A stretch of 64,000 nt of DNA from Dentipellis sp. KUC8613. Its lineage: Eukaryota > Basidiomycota > Agaricomycetes > Russulales > Hericiaceae. A program made the position numbers and the translations under genes. The notes under the pieces were generated by a model. That model ran no database searches, was not told where the DNA came from, and saw nothing but the letters and a program-made list of their open reading frames with translations. Location: contig NSJX01000061.1 in the NCBI GenBank assembly GCA_002286715.1, positions 62,001-126,000 of the forward strand, in the 5' to 3' direction. Of the stretch, positions 34,625 to 44,997 are shown in pieces (the first letter of the stretch is position 1; every line of letters begins with the position of its first letter).

Positions 34625-36373
34625 TCATTCTTCTTCTTCTTCCTCATCGAGGTCATCACGCCCATCCCAAACGACCTCAGGAACAACCTGTTTCAATCTA
34701 TCCACCAGCTCCGTACTAATGCTGCAGTCTTGAATGACGAGCTTCTTCACAATCCCCTGAACCTCCAACCACTCCGAAAGTTCCTCGGTGCGCCACTCTC
34801 TGAATCGAATAGCCGACAGAGTCAACTGTTCCAGATGCGGGTAGAGCAGCGCCGTCCCTCCATCAATCGGCGAGGATCCTGTCAACAAGAGCTTGCAAAG
34901 AGACCTGCTCCGAGAATACTTGATCCTTGCGTGCCGCAGATTGCTGCATACCCCGAACAGGGTTGACCAGTCTTGAGTACTCCATACCCGATCGCAGCAG
35001 ACAGACAGCACCTGCACGCCCTGCAAGGGCATTGCGTTGAGAAGTATCTGTAGGTGCGATACTGGAAACGGCACGCTCAATCCAAAACCAAGCCGGAATA
35101 TGGGCGGCTCGCGATCGTCGATGCCGTGGAAGGAATCAGTTGTGTTTGTAAAGTTTGTGATGTCGCTGTTGTAAGCAGTGATCGTGGGCCCGCTCGACAT
35201 TTCTGTGAGGGACAGTGTCCGAATGAGAGGTGCACCGTTGATCCTCGTGGCTAGCCATGGCAACAGGAAGTCATACCCTTCATGGTACGGAATGCACGAA
35301 ACATGCCATTTTGCAGTCGGAGGGATAGTCAAGTGCTTGAGTATAAGACCGCATTTCCGAACCTCGTCAACCATATGAATGCTGCGAAGTCTCGGGAGAC
35401 AAACAGTGGGTCCACATGTGTCATGACGTGTAATCATGACGCGGGCAGGGAGCGGTGGTAAGATATACTCGAGCCTGAGTGTCTCGAGGGCCGGCATCCT
35501 TTGGAGGGCAAGCAGGAGCTGCTCAATATCATTGGCACCACGGGAACGCTCCCACAAGGGACGGATTGCTGTCAGATGAACAAGGGATGTGAAAGCGAGT
35601 GACGACCACATAAAGCTCCACTGCTGGATAGTGAGCACGCGAAGTCGTGGAGCAAATTTGCTCAACGCCTCCGGAAGGAAGACGTGCATTGGTTCCTGAC
35701 CCATCGGTGGGTGTTGCACATACAAGTCCGACAGGACCAGCTTTTCTAATACTGGCACGGGACGATCTAGAGCTTGTATGATCGGCGCAAGCTCGTTCAC
35801 CGCTCCATCTACCGACAGCTCCCTGATGTGAGGCAGGTGGTGCGCAATGTCGGCAGCGAGCTCTGTTGGGATAATCTCTTTGGGGCCGGTCAAACTCAAT
35901 CTATTGGCCCGAATGACGACGGGGACCGCTTTTGAGCGCCGAAGGAACTCCCTCTTCCATTCGGGATCGAGTACAGATTCAATTTGAGACCACAAAGTTG
36001 GGTGCTCTAGGGCAGCTGTCCTCCATTGGCGGCACACATGAGTGGCAGCCGGGACCCATGTCAGGATTCGCGGTATGCGGCCTGTCGGATGGGCCCGAGG
36101 ATCAGTGTCGGGATCGCGCAGGAAGTGAAATATATGAGCGAGGGTCTCCGGAGGTAGACGGTTGACCGGGCAGAGAGCATTGAATCGGGCACAGACAGAG
36201 GACATCAGCAGGACAATGGAATTTATCTCCAGCTCGAGAGCCCTCCGTGTGTCCAAGACGTCCGTCGGCGTCCCGGCACAAGACCCATCTTGCTGCGTGA
36301 AGCGAACTTTCTCAGCACTCGTCCAATAATCCGATGCACTGAAAACCGCCAAAGGGATGAGTATTACCATCAT
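34625..36373 (-). CDS. F-box / leucine-rich-type protein (582 aa)
   Basis: A long uninterrupted minus frame starts at 36373. After about 60 residues it carries an F-box-like segment, NRLPPETLAHIFHFLRDP (about 70-87), followed by HVCRQWRTAALEHPTLWSQI, which is the usual agaricomycete F-box continuation. Irregular leucine-rich units follow through the body (for example LVLSDLYV, LRVLTIQQWSF, LETLRLEYI, LEQLTLSAIRF). The protein ends in an acidic DDLDEEEEEE tail. Such proteins are expected to be SCF ubiquitin-ligase adaptors. The first 27 residues are hydrophobic and unlike the family, so translation may begin later or an upstream intron may be involved. These proteins usually start shortly before a coiled DTRRALELEINSI segment, which is present here. 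Confidence 0.8.
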   Translation of the reverse strand: MMVILIPLAVFSASDYWTSAEKVRFTQQDGSCAGTPTDVLDTRRALELEINSIVLLMSSVCARFNALCPVNRLPPETLAHIFHFLRDPDTDPRAHPTGRIPRILTWVPAATHVCRQWRTAALEHPTLWSQIESVLDPEWKREFLRRSKAVPVVIRANRLSLTGPKEIIPTELAADIAHHLPHIRELSVDGAVNELAPIIQALDRPVPVLEKLVLSDLYVQHPPMGQEPMHVFLPEALSKFAPRLRVLTIQQWSFMWSSLAFTSLVHLTAIRPLWERSRGANDIEQLLLALQRMPALETLRLEYILPPLPARVMITRHDTCGPTVCLPRLRSIHMVDEVRKCGLILKHLTIPPTAKWHVSCIPYHEGYDFLLPWLATRINGAPLIRTLSLTEMSSGPTITAYNSDITNFTNTTDSFHGIDDREPPIFRLGFGLSVPFPVSHLQILLNAMPLQGVQVLSVCCDRVWSTQDWSTLFGVCSNLRHARIKYSRSRSLCKLLLTGSSPIDGGTALLYPHLEQLTLSAIRFREWRTEELSEWLEVQGIVKKLVIQDCSISTELVDRLKQVVPEVVWDGRDDLDEEEEEE

Positions 36374-36893
36374 GACCTCGTTGTGATGTATGATCTTTCA
36401 TCACCTCACTGCTGGGTTGGCAAGGAGCATGTTTCTACAGGACACGGAAGAGTTAGACAAATGATTACGACGCAAACAAGGGATCGCACGTTTCAGATCG
36501 GTAGCGTCGATTCGGAGGTGTCGTTGTAGTTGGAGAGACGACGGGTGCCAGTGAAAGACAGTTCGCCGCTTGTAAGTTGTAACCAGATCCGATGAGGCGC
36601 CTTGAATTTGCCTATGGCTCTCTGCAAAGACTAGACGCCAGGCCATCAGGGAATCCGCCTCTGCACTGTAAGCGCTTTCAGCGTTTGTAAGACCCCGGAA
36701 GTTTCCGTGCGCCTACATGCGCATGTAGAGAGCTTGTCAACAAGCTGCCAGATTTTTCCACGCTGTAATCCTACCACAAGATTGTGCCGCCTCTGTATAC
36801 CGCCTCTGAGTAAGTGACCATCTTTGCCGCGTCCTCCGAGTCTAATTTTGCCTACCCTAAACTTGCACGTGAGACAGGACTGTCGACACATAT

Positions 36894-36901
36894 TATATAA
36901 A
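36894..36901 (+). promoter_or_regulatory. TATA box of the DNY/PKW gene at 36957
   Basis: TATATAAA lies 56 bp before the ATG, the best-placed core promoter element near this gene. Confidence 0.5.
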
Positions 36902-36956
36902 GGTTTCGAACTCACCGGCTCAAATATTCCTCCCATCCTCGTTTTTGCCCTCCAAC

Positions 36957-37729
36957 ATGACTTCTACCCACCCTGATCGGACTGCTCAACAAGACTTGGC
37001 ACGCAGACGTAGAGAGTACGCAGAGGCGGCAATGCGCGCACAGGTGCCCCAAGAACTGTATCCTCTGCACATGCGCCCTGACAACGCACAACCGGTGAGT
37101 GTCGAGTATTTATGATCTACGAAACCCGTGCAGAGCCTGAGCCCGGGAATTACATAATTATAATGACCTTGACCTAGTCAGCAGAAGAATTGGCATCCGT
37201 GACGCCATTTACCCGTCTGCCGTTGCCCCTCGCCCCATATACCAAGTACAGCCCTCCTCGTTTACGACCTCCGCGCTTCGAATATGGGTTTCCTATCACC
37301 GAGGAGCGGGTCATCGATTTCTGGAAGCGGAAGGAACCCGACAGCGTGTATGGTTTTGGAAGAGATCCTTTTTTCGATGGCGCCTTGAACGTGTGCACGT
37401 TCACGGCTGCATGCGGGTACCTCACAGAGGAGATTGGGTGGGTCGTGGTGTTCAAGTTTGTTTGCAACGCCACGCCCGACGGCGGACACGTTATTTCGAT
37501 GTGCGACAATTACGAGGCGGTGTCGCGGGGTGGAAGGCCCGAGCAACAACATATTGGTTCGTCCGTTATGCTCCTTGCACGGCCACTGGCAGTGTTGTTG
37601 ATACTGGTCGGACTAATGGTATGGATTGTATTCTTATCCCCCATAGCGAAGCTCAGAGAACTGCTCGCGCTCCCACCCGAGACGAAGCCGAAATGGTACA
37701 TCAACGCAGCGGAATGCGAATGGTCATGA
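36957..37729 (+). CDS. DNY/PKW-family small protein (3 exons, 199 aa)
   Basis: Exons are 36957-37094, 37178-37556 and 37647-37729 (600 nt in total). The first exon holds VPQELYPLHMRPDNAQP. The second holds FEYGFPITEERVIDFW, FFDGALNVCTFTAACGYL, a beta-like VVVFKFVCNATPDGG and VISMCDNYEAV. The third encodes LRELLALPPETKPKWYINAA. The same three-exon plan, with a second exon of about 380 nt, is found in the members at 41469 and 43981. I do not recognise the fold and there is no signal peptide. The last intron is 90 nt and in frame; read through, it would insert a very hydrophobic segment (AVLLILVGLMVWIVFLS). I treat it as an intron because the paralogues need one at this spot. Confidence 0.75.
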
Positions 37730-37983
37730 GTGTATGATCAACCTCCCAGCCCAATCTCAAGACCAAATTATCCGATCGATGAAATACATATCTTCCCTGT
37801 GGTCCTTTCAGTCTGACATTACATTGCTCATCGTGATGTAAATTCGATTTGGTGCTCATAGTGGCAGTATCATATGTAGACTCAGATACTCTGTCCGCTG
37901 GGGGCAGCCACCTTAACTTTAATTGATATATTACTCGCACGAGTCATCAGCTTGCTTCTACGCGGTAGATGTCGACAATCACG

Positions 37984-38748
37984 TCACCAGTCCATGGGTG
38001 TCCATTCGTATCTCGCAGCACTGAGGTACCATTTCGGCACCGTCTCCGGATGGAGCGCGAGCAGTGCACGCAACATGTCTGTAAGTTCGATGACCATATG
38101 CCAATCAGTCCCTCCTCCCATAATCGACAATCACGAATCAAGTTTATTGGACGGCGTACCAATATGTTTATTCACAAGGCTCAGACGACACGAACTATCA
38201 TCATGACTATCAAAAAACGAAACCACAAAGCACTCAGCGTCTGACTCGAAGCCGGGCACCATGACGGGCACACTAGCAGCTACATCGTTGTACACATAGT
38301 TGATGTCCACACTGTGACCGAGCTGCGTGGCGCATGAGAGCACGTTTGTGCGTACGGCCCCGCCGCGCTGTGATGGAGCGGGTTCTGAGACTCGTACGGT
38401 CGGCGGTAGGTGCGTGCAGCAGCCAGAAGGAGGTGGTCTGCGCGAGGGAGGAGCCGAATGGCCTGGAGGAGGGAAGGGAAAAGGACAGGTGGGAGTCCCT
38501 GGAGGCTTGCACTGCGCGGAGTTCGTGCTCGGTCTAGATATGGACCTATGGTGTTTGGCCACGGTGTGGAGTATGTTACGAAGAAGCGAAGACTGACTGG
38601 GTACCTGGGTCCGTCGTACATCTTTGAACAAGACTTGGAGCTTCTTCCGGTTTCGTGCTGCGAGTGGGTGGAAGCCATCGTAACCGTTCGGAGCAATCGG
38701 GGTTGGCGGATCTGCATCCGCCGCGACAAGCGCCACGTGTTCGGACAC
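37984..38748 (-). CDS. DNY/PKW-family protein, 5' end uncertain
   Basis: The minus-strand 3' part is clear. An exon ending at 38160 reads LGHSVDINYVYNDV and CFVVSFFDSHDDSSC, then after a GTACGC...TTACAG intron (38159-38079) the last exon 38078-37984 gives LRALLALHPETVPKWYLSAA, ending PMDW. These match the central beta segment and C-terminus of the paralogues. Upstream the frame stays open to about 38748 but is Pro/Ser-rich and lacks the expected PITxxxxIDFW and MRPDN blocks. Either the first exons are elsewhere or the 5' half has decayed. Start and intactness are not established. Confidence 0.45.
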
Positions 38749-38749
38749 C

Positions 38750-40067
38750 GGCCACCTTCGATCTCGACTACGACGACGACGTTACACTGGCAGCAACATG
38801 GAATGCGACTCGGACGTCCCGCCGATGACAGCCATTTTTATAAGTGACATTTTCACGGGAAATTCCGCACGCGCTGGTCGCACTCTCGGCTGACCTACTT
38901 CGTACTTCTCGAACCTTAGTCAATGCATATTTTGCACTTGCCACTCTGCACAGAAGTCAGTCGGGGGCGCTCAGATGCCCCTCTGAGCCCTCTCAAGTTG
39001 ATGTGCCCCTAAAAATGAAGAAAAGTACGAAAGTGAAACTGTCACACTGTGACGCGTGACGAGATTGTGACTGGAGTGTTCCCGGAGATGTTCATCTTCC
39101 AGCACTTCCCATGTCATGAAATAAACAGAAGAATGTTAGGTGAGGACGAGTATCTCTCACAGGCTGCTTTGAATGAAATTTTACCATGAAGATACTGCAC
39201 ATTATGTTGGTGGCATCCTAGCAAGGTTTTGTCACATGGTGTCACAGGGGTCATTCACATCGGCCCGCAGTCGCTTGCTCTCGAATATGTATTGCCCTCT
39301 GAGCAAGCTTGGAATCTCTAACACATGATTTTATTTTCATGTCAGATGAAGCTCTATGAGATACACGAGTAGGACCTGCGTCGAAAGTACAGAGTACGAC
39401 TTGCGACAACGCACCAAACACAAGCAAACACGCGTCGACTACGGAGTAAGTGTACGATCCAGCGTTCGACCACGGCGTGCGGAATTTTCCGCGATAACGC
39501 CCGTCATACATTTTCAACACGCATTTCAAGATCTAGACGAAATCAGCAGGCCGAAGAGTCGAAGCGATCGAGCTAGCTCGTATGTGCTCACCTTGACGTC
39601 GGACGATGCAATCCCACTATCGCAATTAATGTGACCCAGTGGGACGACCGTCGACGATTGATAGACGGCCGCTCGCAAGACCGGTCCCAGATCGCGTTCT
39701 GCCATAGTGCGTGAGGTAGAAGAAGGCAGGAGGAAGAGTTGAAGCAAGCTCACCTTGACATCGGACGATACAATCCTACTATCGTGCTCAACCCATCTCT
39801 CCAAGAGACGAACGGTCGCGGGGTTCGATGCCATCTGTCATCACCTCGAGGTCGGATTCCAATCGTGGCTGTAGCGGGCGAATCAGATCGAGAAAGCCAC
39901 CGACACGAGGCCCGAGCACGTGGCGCGTGCCCAAGTCGCGCGAGATCCGCCAGCCCGATCGCCCTGCTGGCGCGGCTTGGCGCTTGTCCGGGTCCTCTCA
40001 ACGACTCCGCTCTTCACGAACACGATCTATCCCCCGAGTCTGAAGCATTAATTCTCTTGTTCTCAAC
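38750..40067. other. Stretch with fragmentary minus-strand coding signals
   Basis: A minus frame from 39834 reads RLLERWVEHDSRIVSSDVK and later INCDSGIASSDVK, each followed by a GTGAGC donor-like site. A further piece near 39530-39440 reads LKMYDGRYRGKFRTPW and resembles text inside the 38.6-kb gene (SKMYDGPRYP). The pieces do not assemble into one supported gene. Confidence 0.3.
39586..39784. repeat. Direct repeat of a 37-bp exon-end-like segment
   Basis: A 37-bp segment at 39586-39622 recurs at 39748-39784 with three substitutions. On the minus strand each copy reads DSxIxSSDVK immediately before a GTGAGC splice-donor-like string. It looks like a small tandem duplication covering an exon end. 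Confidence 0.6.
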
Positions 40068-40782
40068 ATGGCCTCCCTCGAAGCTCACGACGTCATCCAG
40101 CCAAATCCCTCGCCACTTTTCAGACGCGCTGTCGTTGCCCATACACGCACAGGTGCCCGCCGAGCTGTACCCGCCCTGCATGTGCGCCGACCGCGCACAG
40201 CCGGTAACCAACCCGCCTAAGCTCAAACTCCACTCAACTGACAACGATCTGTACCGCTCCCCGGTCTCTCCCAGGGATAAGACGAACTCGCATCCGTCCC
40301 ACCCCCGCTCTTCCCCTACTCCCACTACACTCTCCTCCTTACTTCGAATACGGCTTCCCGATCACCGAGGCGCAGGTCATCGACTTTTGGCAGCGGCAAT
40401 AGCCCGACAGCCTGTTCGGCGCCGGACGGGACCCCTTTTTCGACGGCGCGCTGAACGTGTGCACGTTCACGGCTGCGTGCGAGTACCTCACGAAGGAGAC
40501 CGGGTGGGTCGTGGTGTCCAAGTTCGTGTGCAACGCTGCGCCCGACGGCAGACATGTTATTTCGCTGTGTAGCAATTACGACGCGGTGCTCCCGGGTGAG
40601 AGGCTCGAGAAGAGACATGTTGGTGCGTCTTGCGAGTCTGGGCCTTCGTGATCCTGGTTGCGCTGACGATGTGCGTCGGATTTTTTTTATCTCCTGCAGA
40701 GAAAATCAGAGAACTGCTCGCGTTTCCGCCTGGGAGGGACGCGAGATGGTACATCAACGCAGCGGAATGTGAACGGACATGA
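40068..40782 (+). pseudogene. DNY/PKW-family pseudogene
   Basis: This is a close relative of the gene at 36957. Recognisable pieces are VPAELYPPCMCADRAQP, FEYGFPITEAQVIDFW, FFDGALNVCTFTAACEYL, FVCNAAPDGRHVISLCSNYD, and after an intron IRELLAFPPG and RWYINAAECERT. A TAG at 40400-40402 replaces a sense codon right after the FW block, and the apparent ATG at 40068 is out of frame with the VPAELYP block. The DNY motif is changed to SNY and the P-K-W signature to A-R-W. Confidence 0.8.
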
Positions 40783-41468
40783 GTACCGGTGCGCTGGTAT
40801 CACGAGCGCAACGTTCACCCTATATCTCATGACCGAGACCGACACCAAGACCAAGACCAAGGCCAACTGGCACTCCTACTGTCACTGTTCGTGTCAATCT
40901 GATCAAGTCACAGTACTAGGCTCACGTTCCATACATACATACATATGTGGTCTCGGACGTTTGGGACCGGCACCAGGGTGGTGTCGCGTCGTCCGGCGCC
41001 TGCATCCCGCGAGGCAGACAAGTATTTACTTTATTTATCCAATACGGTCATGATATCGCTATCGTGAGGTCAGGAAACTTGATTGCAAACAGTCACATGC
41101 ACGGTTGGCGTTAAATGTTGAACGCTGATCACGAAGCTTGAAGGGACGCACACCAACGCAGGCTCCTCCTGCCCATCCGTCGCTGTCGGGTAAGGGCCGG
41201 AATACTATGGCACGAGGAGGAGGACAGTGACTTTGACGCGGCGTGTATACATATTGTTGTGCGAATATGTAACCCAGATGTACTGAGGTGCCGACGCAGG
41301 CGTCAGCGGAGACTTCGAGGTGCCAGGAAGGCAAAATAAATAAATAAAGAACAAGTGTTACATATGGGAAACGCGTGGTTCGACGTATACAAACCCATCA
41401 AGACCTGCTGGTCATCGCAGCCTCTCTTCAACCCCGGTCAAAGGCTGTCGCGTCTTCCACTTTTGGGC

Positions 41469-42376
41469 ATGGCTTTCGAGTCTCTCACTCCTGATCAAAG
41501 CATCCCACCAGATTCGAACCAGCCCAGTCTCCCTGTCGACACCAGTGCTCATTCCTCCAACACGGATGCTGTTACTCCCAACAGCTCAAAGGCCATTTCG
41601 CGGCCGCGTCAAATAACGCTCCTTGCAGTCACCAACTACTCTGAGGCCACCATCCGCGACCTGCTGCCCATCTCTCTCTATCCTCCATCCATGCGCCCCG
41701 ACAATGTTCCCAAATTCCCAGTGAGCGCACATCTTCTCTCCCTCATCAACTGCCAGTGGGGCATCACATTGACCGCACTGCACCCAATACACCGGCAGAC
41801 AGAGGACGAGCTGCGATCCACCAAGTCCTTCCTCAACCTCCCCGAATGCCTCATGCCCGCGTCGTACTCCAAGCCGCCACACCTCGACTACGGCTGCCGC
41901 ATCTCGGACGACCAGCTGATCGCCTTTTCGCGCCTCGACGACGCCGCGCGCGGCCGGAGCCCTGATCCCGAGCCCTTCACTCCCGGGGGCACGCTGAAAA
42001 TACACACGTTCAAAGCCGCAGAACGCTACCTCTCTGCTGCGGTCGGCTGTCGCGTGGCCTTTCGCGATGTGTGGAACGCAGCGCCCGGGCTCGGAGTGGG
42101 CGAGGGGTACGTCATGGCGTTCTGCGATAATTACCACGCGCGGACGTGCTCGCGGGTGATCAGGATCGAACATGCGCGTACGTGTCCCAATCCGAGTCCA
42201 TTGTCCCGTGCTGGGTCTTCAACTTGAAGTGGGCTTACATGTGCTATTTGATTGTTGGATGTACAGTGAAGCTCGCAGAGCTCCTCGGCTTCCCGCTTGG
42301 TACCATGCCGAGGTGGTACATTAATGCAGTCGAGCATACATGGGAGCTCTACGAACCGCGCTTGGGTGGATACTAA
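41469..42376 (+). CDS. DNY/PKW-family small protein (3 exons, 246 aa)
   Basis: Exons are 41469-41720, 41799-42177 and 42267-42376. The middle exon is 379 nt, exactly as in the gene at 36957, and the phases match. Conserved blocks are LYPPSMRPDNVPKFP, LDYGCRISDDQLIAF, LKIHTFKAAERYL, VMAFCDNYHA, LAELLGFPLG and MPRWYINAVEHTW. The first intron (78 nt) is in frame, so the unspliced frame looks continuous. I chose 41469 because the paralogues start with short M-A leaders; the frame is also open to an ATG at 41364. The N-terminal part is longer and Ser/Pro-rich compared with its relatives. Confidence 0.72.
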
Positions 42377-43200
42377 GTGATAGGCCCGAGCCTCTGAGGA
42401 CCGCCGGGTTGAGTGCCTATTGCGCTGCCTGTGCGACTGCGGGGCGTAGTTACGGGCAGAAATGTGCTACCCGCTTTGTCTGCCCCTCACTGAGACAGCT
42501 AATATTACACTAGATCTGATTGATCGGAAGCTTGAGAGTCTACAGGCAGCGCTAGCGGCGCTCGACAACATAAATATTCCTAGCATTACAGGCGACTCGT
42601 ATTGGCAACCCATTGATGCCCTCAGATGCAACCAACCCAACTCCTCCGACATCATAATCTCGGTTCGAATCTTGATCCGACCCAACCCGTTACCCAACCC
42701 ATGGGCACCTCTGCACTTTCTTCGTTTCTGCGCTCAACACAGTCATCTTCTAGTATCGTGTGCGCTGTGGGCGATGGCTCTTCTCCTACGAAAGGCGCTG
42801 GTGAAGGGAGGCATGCATCCGGGGCCGGCGGAGGACGAGGGAGGGCGCGCGTGAGAGAGGAATGCCATGCGAGTGCGAGACGACGGGAACGGGCGAGAGG
42901 GACGACAGCTTACTGTGGCTCAGATTATGGCAAATGCATGCAGAGGCAGATGCGGCAGGCGCGGGACACGCACATGGGATGCGTCGAGAAGGTGTGTATC
43001 ACGCATACGCACTGGCATGATGAGTACCCGCACGACGGTCGGAGGAAGAGAGAGAGGAGGTGACGGCAATTCTTTCACACTCGGAGACATTCGCATTAGT
43101 CCGAACTCGTCAGTTCAAGCCTTAGCTAGATTCAAAATTCATCAGATTCACAGGGTCGATATCGATAAATGCTTGTACCAAGTCTAACACCCAAACGAAT
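42377..43200. other. Spacer with no supported gene
   Basis: Only short frames rich in Arg, Gly and Ser occur, in both strands. I see no repeat or motif to report. Confidence 0.4.
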
Positions 43201-43981
43201 CTAGTCCAACGGACGATTGTTCCATCCGTATCTCACACCGTTGATATACCATTTCGGCACCGCATCCGCAGGGAGCTGCAGGAGTTCCCTCAATTTTGCT
43301 GCAAAGAACAGACGCAATCAGCCTGAGATTCCGGAGCCCTGTAGCTAGCTATCTATCACATGGACATACCTACGTGGCTCTTCTTGAGGTCCCGGTAGTA
43401 CAACACCGCATCGTAATTATTGAAAAACGAAAAAACCTGCCCGCCCGGCGGATCCACGGCACAGCTCGCGGACATGCCGCCGAGCTGGTCCCGTTCGGCA
43501 TTCCACACATACTTGAAGTCGACCTCGCACCCTATCTGCTGCCCGACGTATCTGCATGCACACTGGATCGTGCGCCACTTCATGGTGCCGTCGGAGAGGA
43601 GCGTGTCGGTCTGCGTGGGCGCCCAAAGGAGCGAGAATGCGATGGTCTGATCTCTGGTGACGGGAAAGCCAAAGTCGAGACACGGGGGCTCCCAGAAAAC
43701 CCCGGGGACGAGGCTGGAGGGCAAGTCTATGAATGGCTGTACTGCTGATAGTTCCGATTCCCATTCTGTCTATCCATAGCAACCATGCTGAGTGATTGTG
43801 ATGTGCCAGAATTTCAGTAAGATGAATGACTTACTCGGCTTTTGGGGCGGCTGTCGGGACGCATGAGCAGGGGATACAGCGCCACAGGGAGCTCGGCGCG
43901 GATCGCGGCCTCTTTGCGACCCACGAGTTGCTGTGAAGAGCTTGGTCGCGCTGTTTGATCAGGCGTTACTGCTGAAGGCAT
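43201..43981 (-). CDS. DNY/PKW-family small protein (3 exons, 214 aa)
   Basis: Minus-strand exons are 43981-43835, 43769-43370 and 43298-43201 (645 nt, phases close). Blocks seen: LPVALYPLLMRPDSRPKSR at the end of exon 1; CLDFGFPVTRDQTIAF, IGCEVDFKYVWNA and VFSFFNNYDAV in exon 2; LRELLQLPADAVPKWYINGV in exon 3. The DNY motif is NNY here. The intron positions equal those of the genes at 36957 and 41469, which supports common descent. No signal peptide or membrane helix is visible. Function unknown. Confidence 0.75.
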
Positions 43982-44599
43982 GCTCAGTGCAGGAGTGGTC
44001 GAGCGCCAGCAGAGCGAACTCGCGAGTCGCGCCTCGTGTTCGGGTCGCGTGACACATCAGTCCGAGTCGAAGTTTGTTCTTTCACTGAGATTCATTCATC
44101 TCCACCTTCAAGTCAAACGAAGAGGGAGATGTATGCATGTCATGACAGAACATTCGGCCGAATATCGAGTCGCTCAAAGAATGCAACGACCACGTTACTA
44201 CCATTTCCGACACTCGTCCCGGAATTTAGGATGACCGTCTACACCTGCACGTTATCGTGCGCGTATCCCCGACTTGCGAATCCGCGCACGCCAGCGGGTC
44301 AAACGATGTTGCACGTCTGTGCCACCCCACTCTCTACAGGGACCACGCTGATAGTTTCAAGGTAAAGTCTCCCCACTATTCCAGCGAGGTGAATCAGCCT
44401 GACGCCATGGCCACCACGCCATCCCGCCCTAGACTTGCAAGAAAGAACCCTGCCGCCGCGCTCCCCCGATCGCCATCTCCTGCCACGCCTTGGCCGGATT
44501 CGCCGCCCGGTCCTCTGGCGCGTCCCGCGTCCCGCGTCCCTCGCAATACATGGCAAAATTCATGCCGCGCGTGACTCCTATGCGGTCTTCGGCCTCTGG

Positions 44600-44997
44600 T
44601 GATCGTGCATGACGGCGAGCTGGCGAGCGCCTCGTCCTGGCAAGCAAGCGGGCTGTCCAGCGCCTGATGAAGTACGTAGCCGGCGAGGTGTGCCCCGAGT
44701 CGCTCACGGACGACGAGTGCGACGCGCTCTACAAGGCGGTCGACGTGCTGCATCGCGCGGGGTACGTGCACGGGGATATCCATGCGCCGAATGTGCCAGT
44801 TCTCTCTGAGGCATTGGGGCGTGAAGATTATCGATCTTGATTGGGCAGGGAGGGAGTGGGACGTGGTGTATCCTGCGAATTTGACGGAGGGGCTGGTGTC
44901 GCATCCGGAGGTGGATCCGGCGTCGCAGAGGACGCTGGTTGCGACTAGGAAGGAGCATGACCGGTTCATGCTGCGGCGGCTTTTGTCTGAGGCGTGA
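44600..44997 (+). pseudogene. Kinase-like pseudogene fragment
   Basis: One frame (44667 onward) reads MKYVAGEVCPESL and then VDVLHRAGYVHGDIHAPNV, the catalytic-loop pattern of a fungal protein-kinase-like protein. The next frame (about 44809 onward) reads VKIIDLDWAGREWDVVYP, the metal-binding loop, and continues to LLSEA before a stop at 44997. The two halves are in different frames with no plausible intron between them, and stops interrupt the sequence upstream (around 44590). Agaricomycete homologues have the same HGD and IDFDWAG motifs in one frame. I call it a broken gene. Confidence 0.7.
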
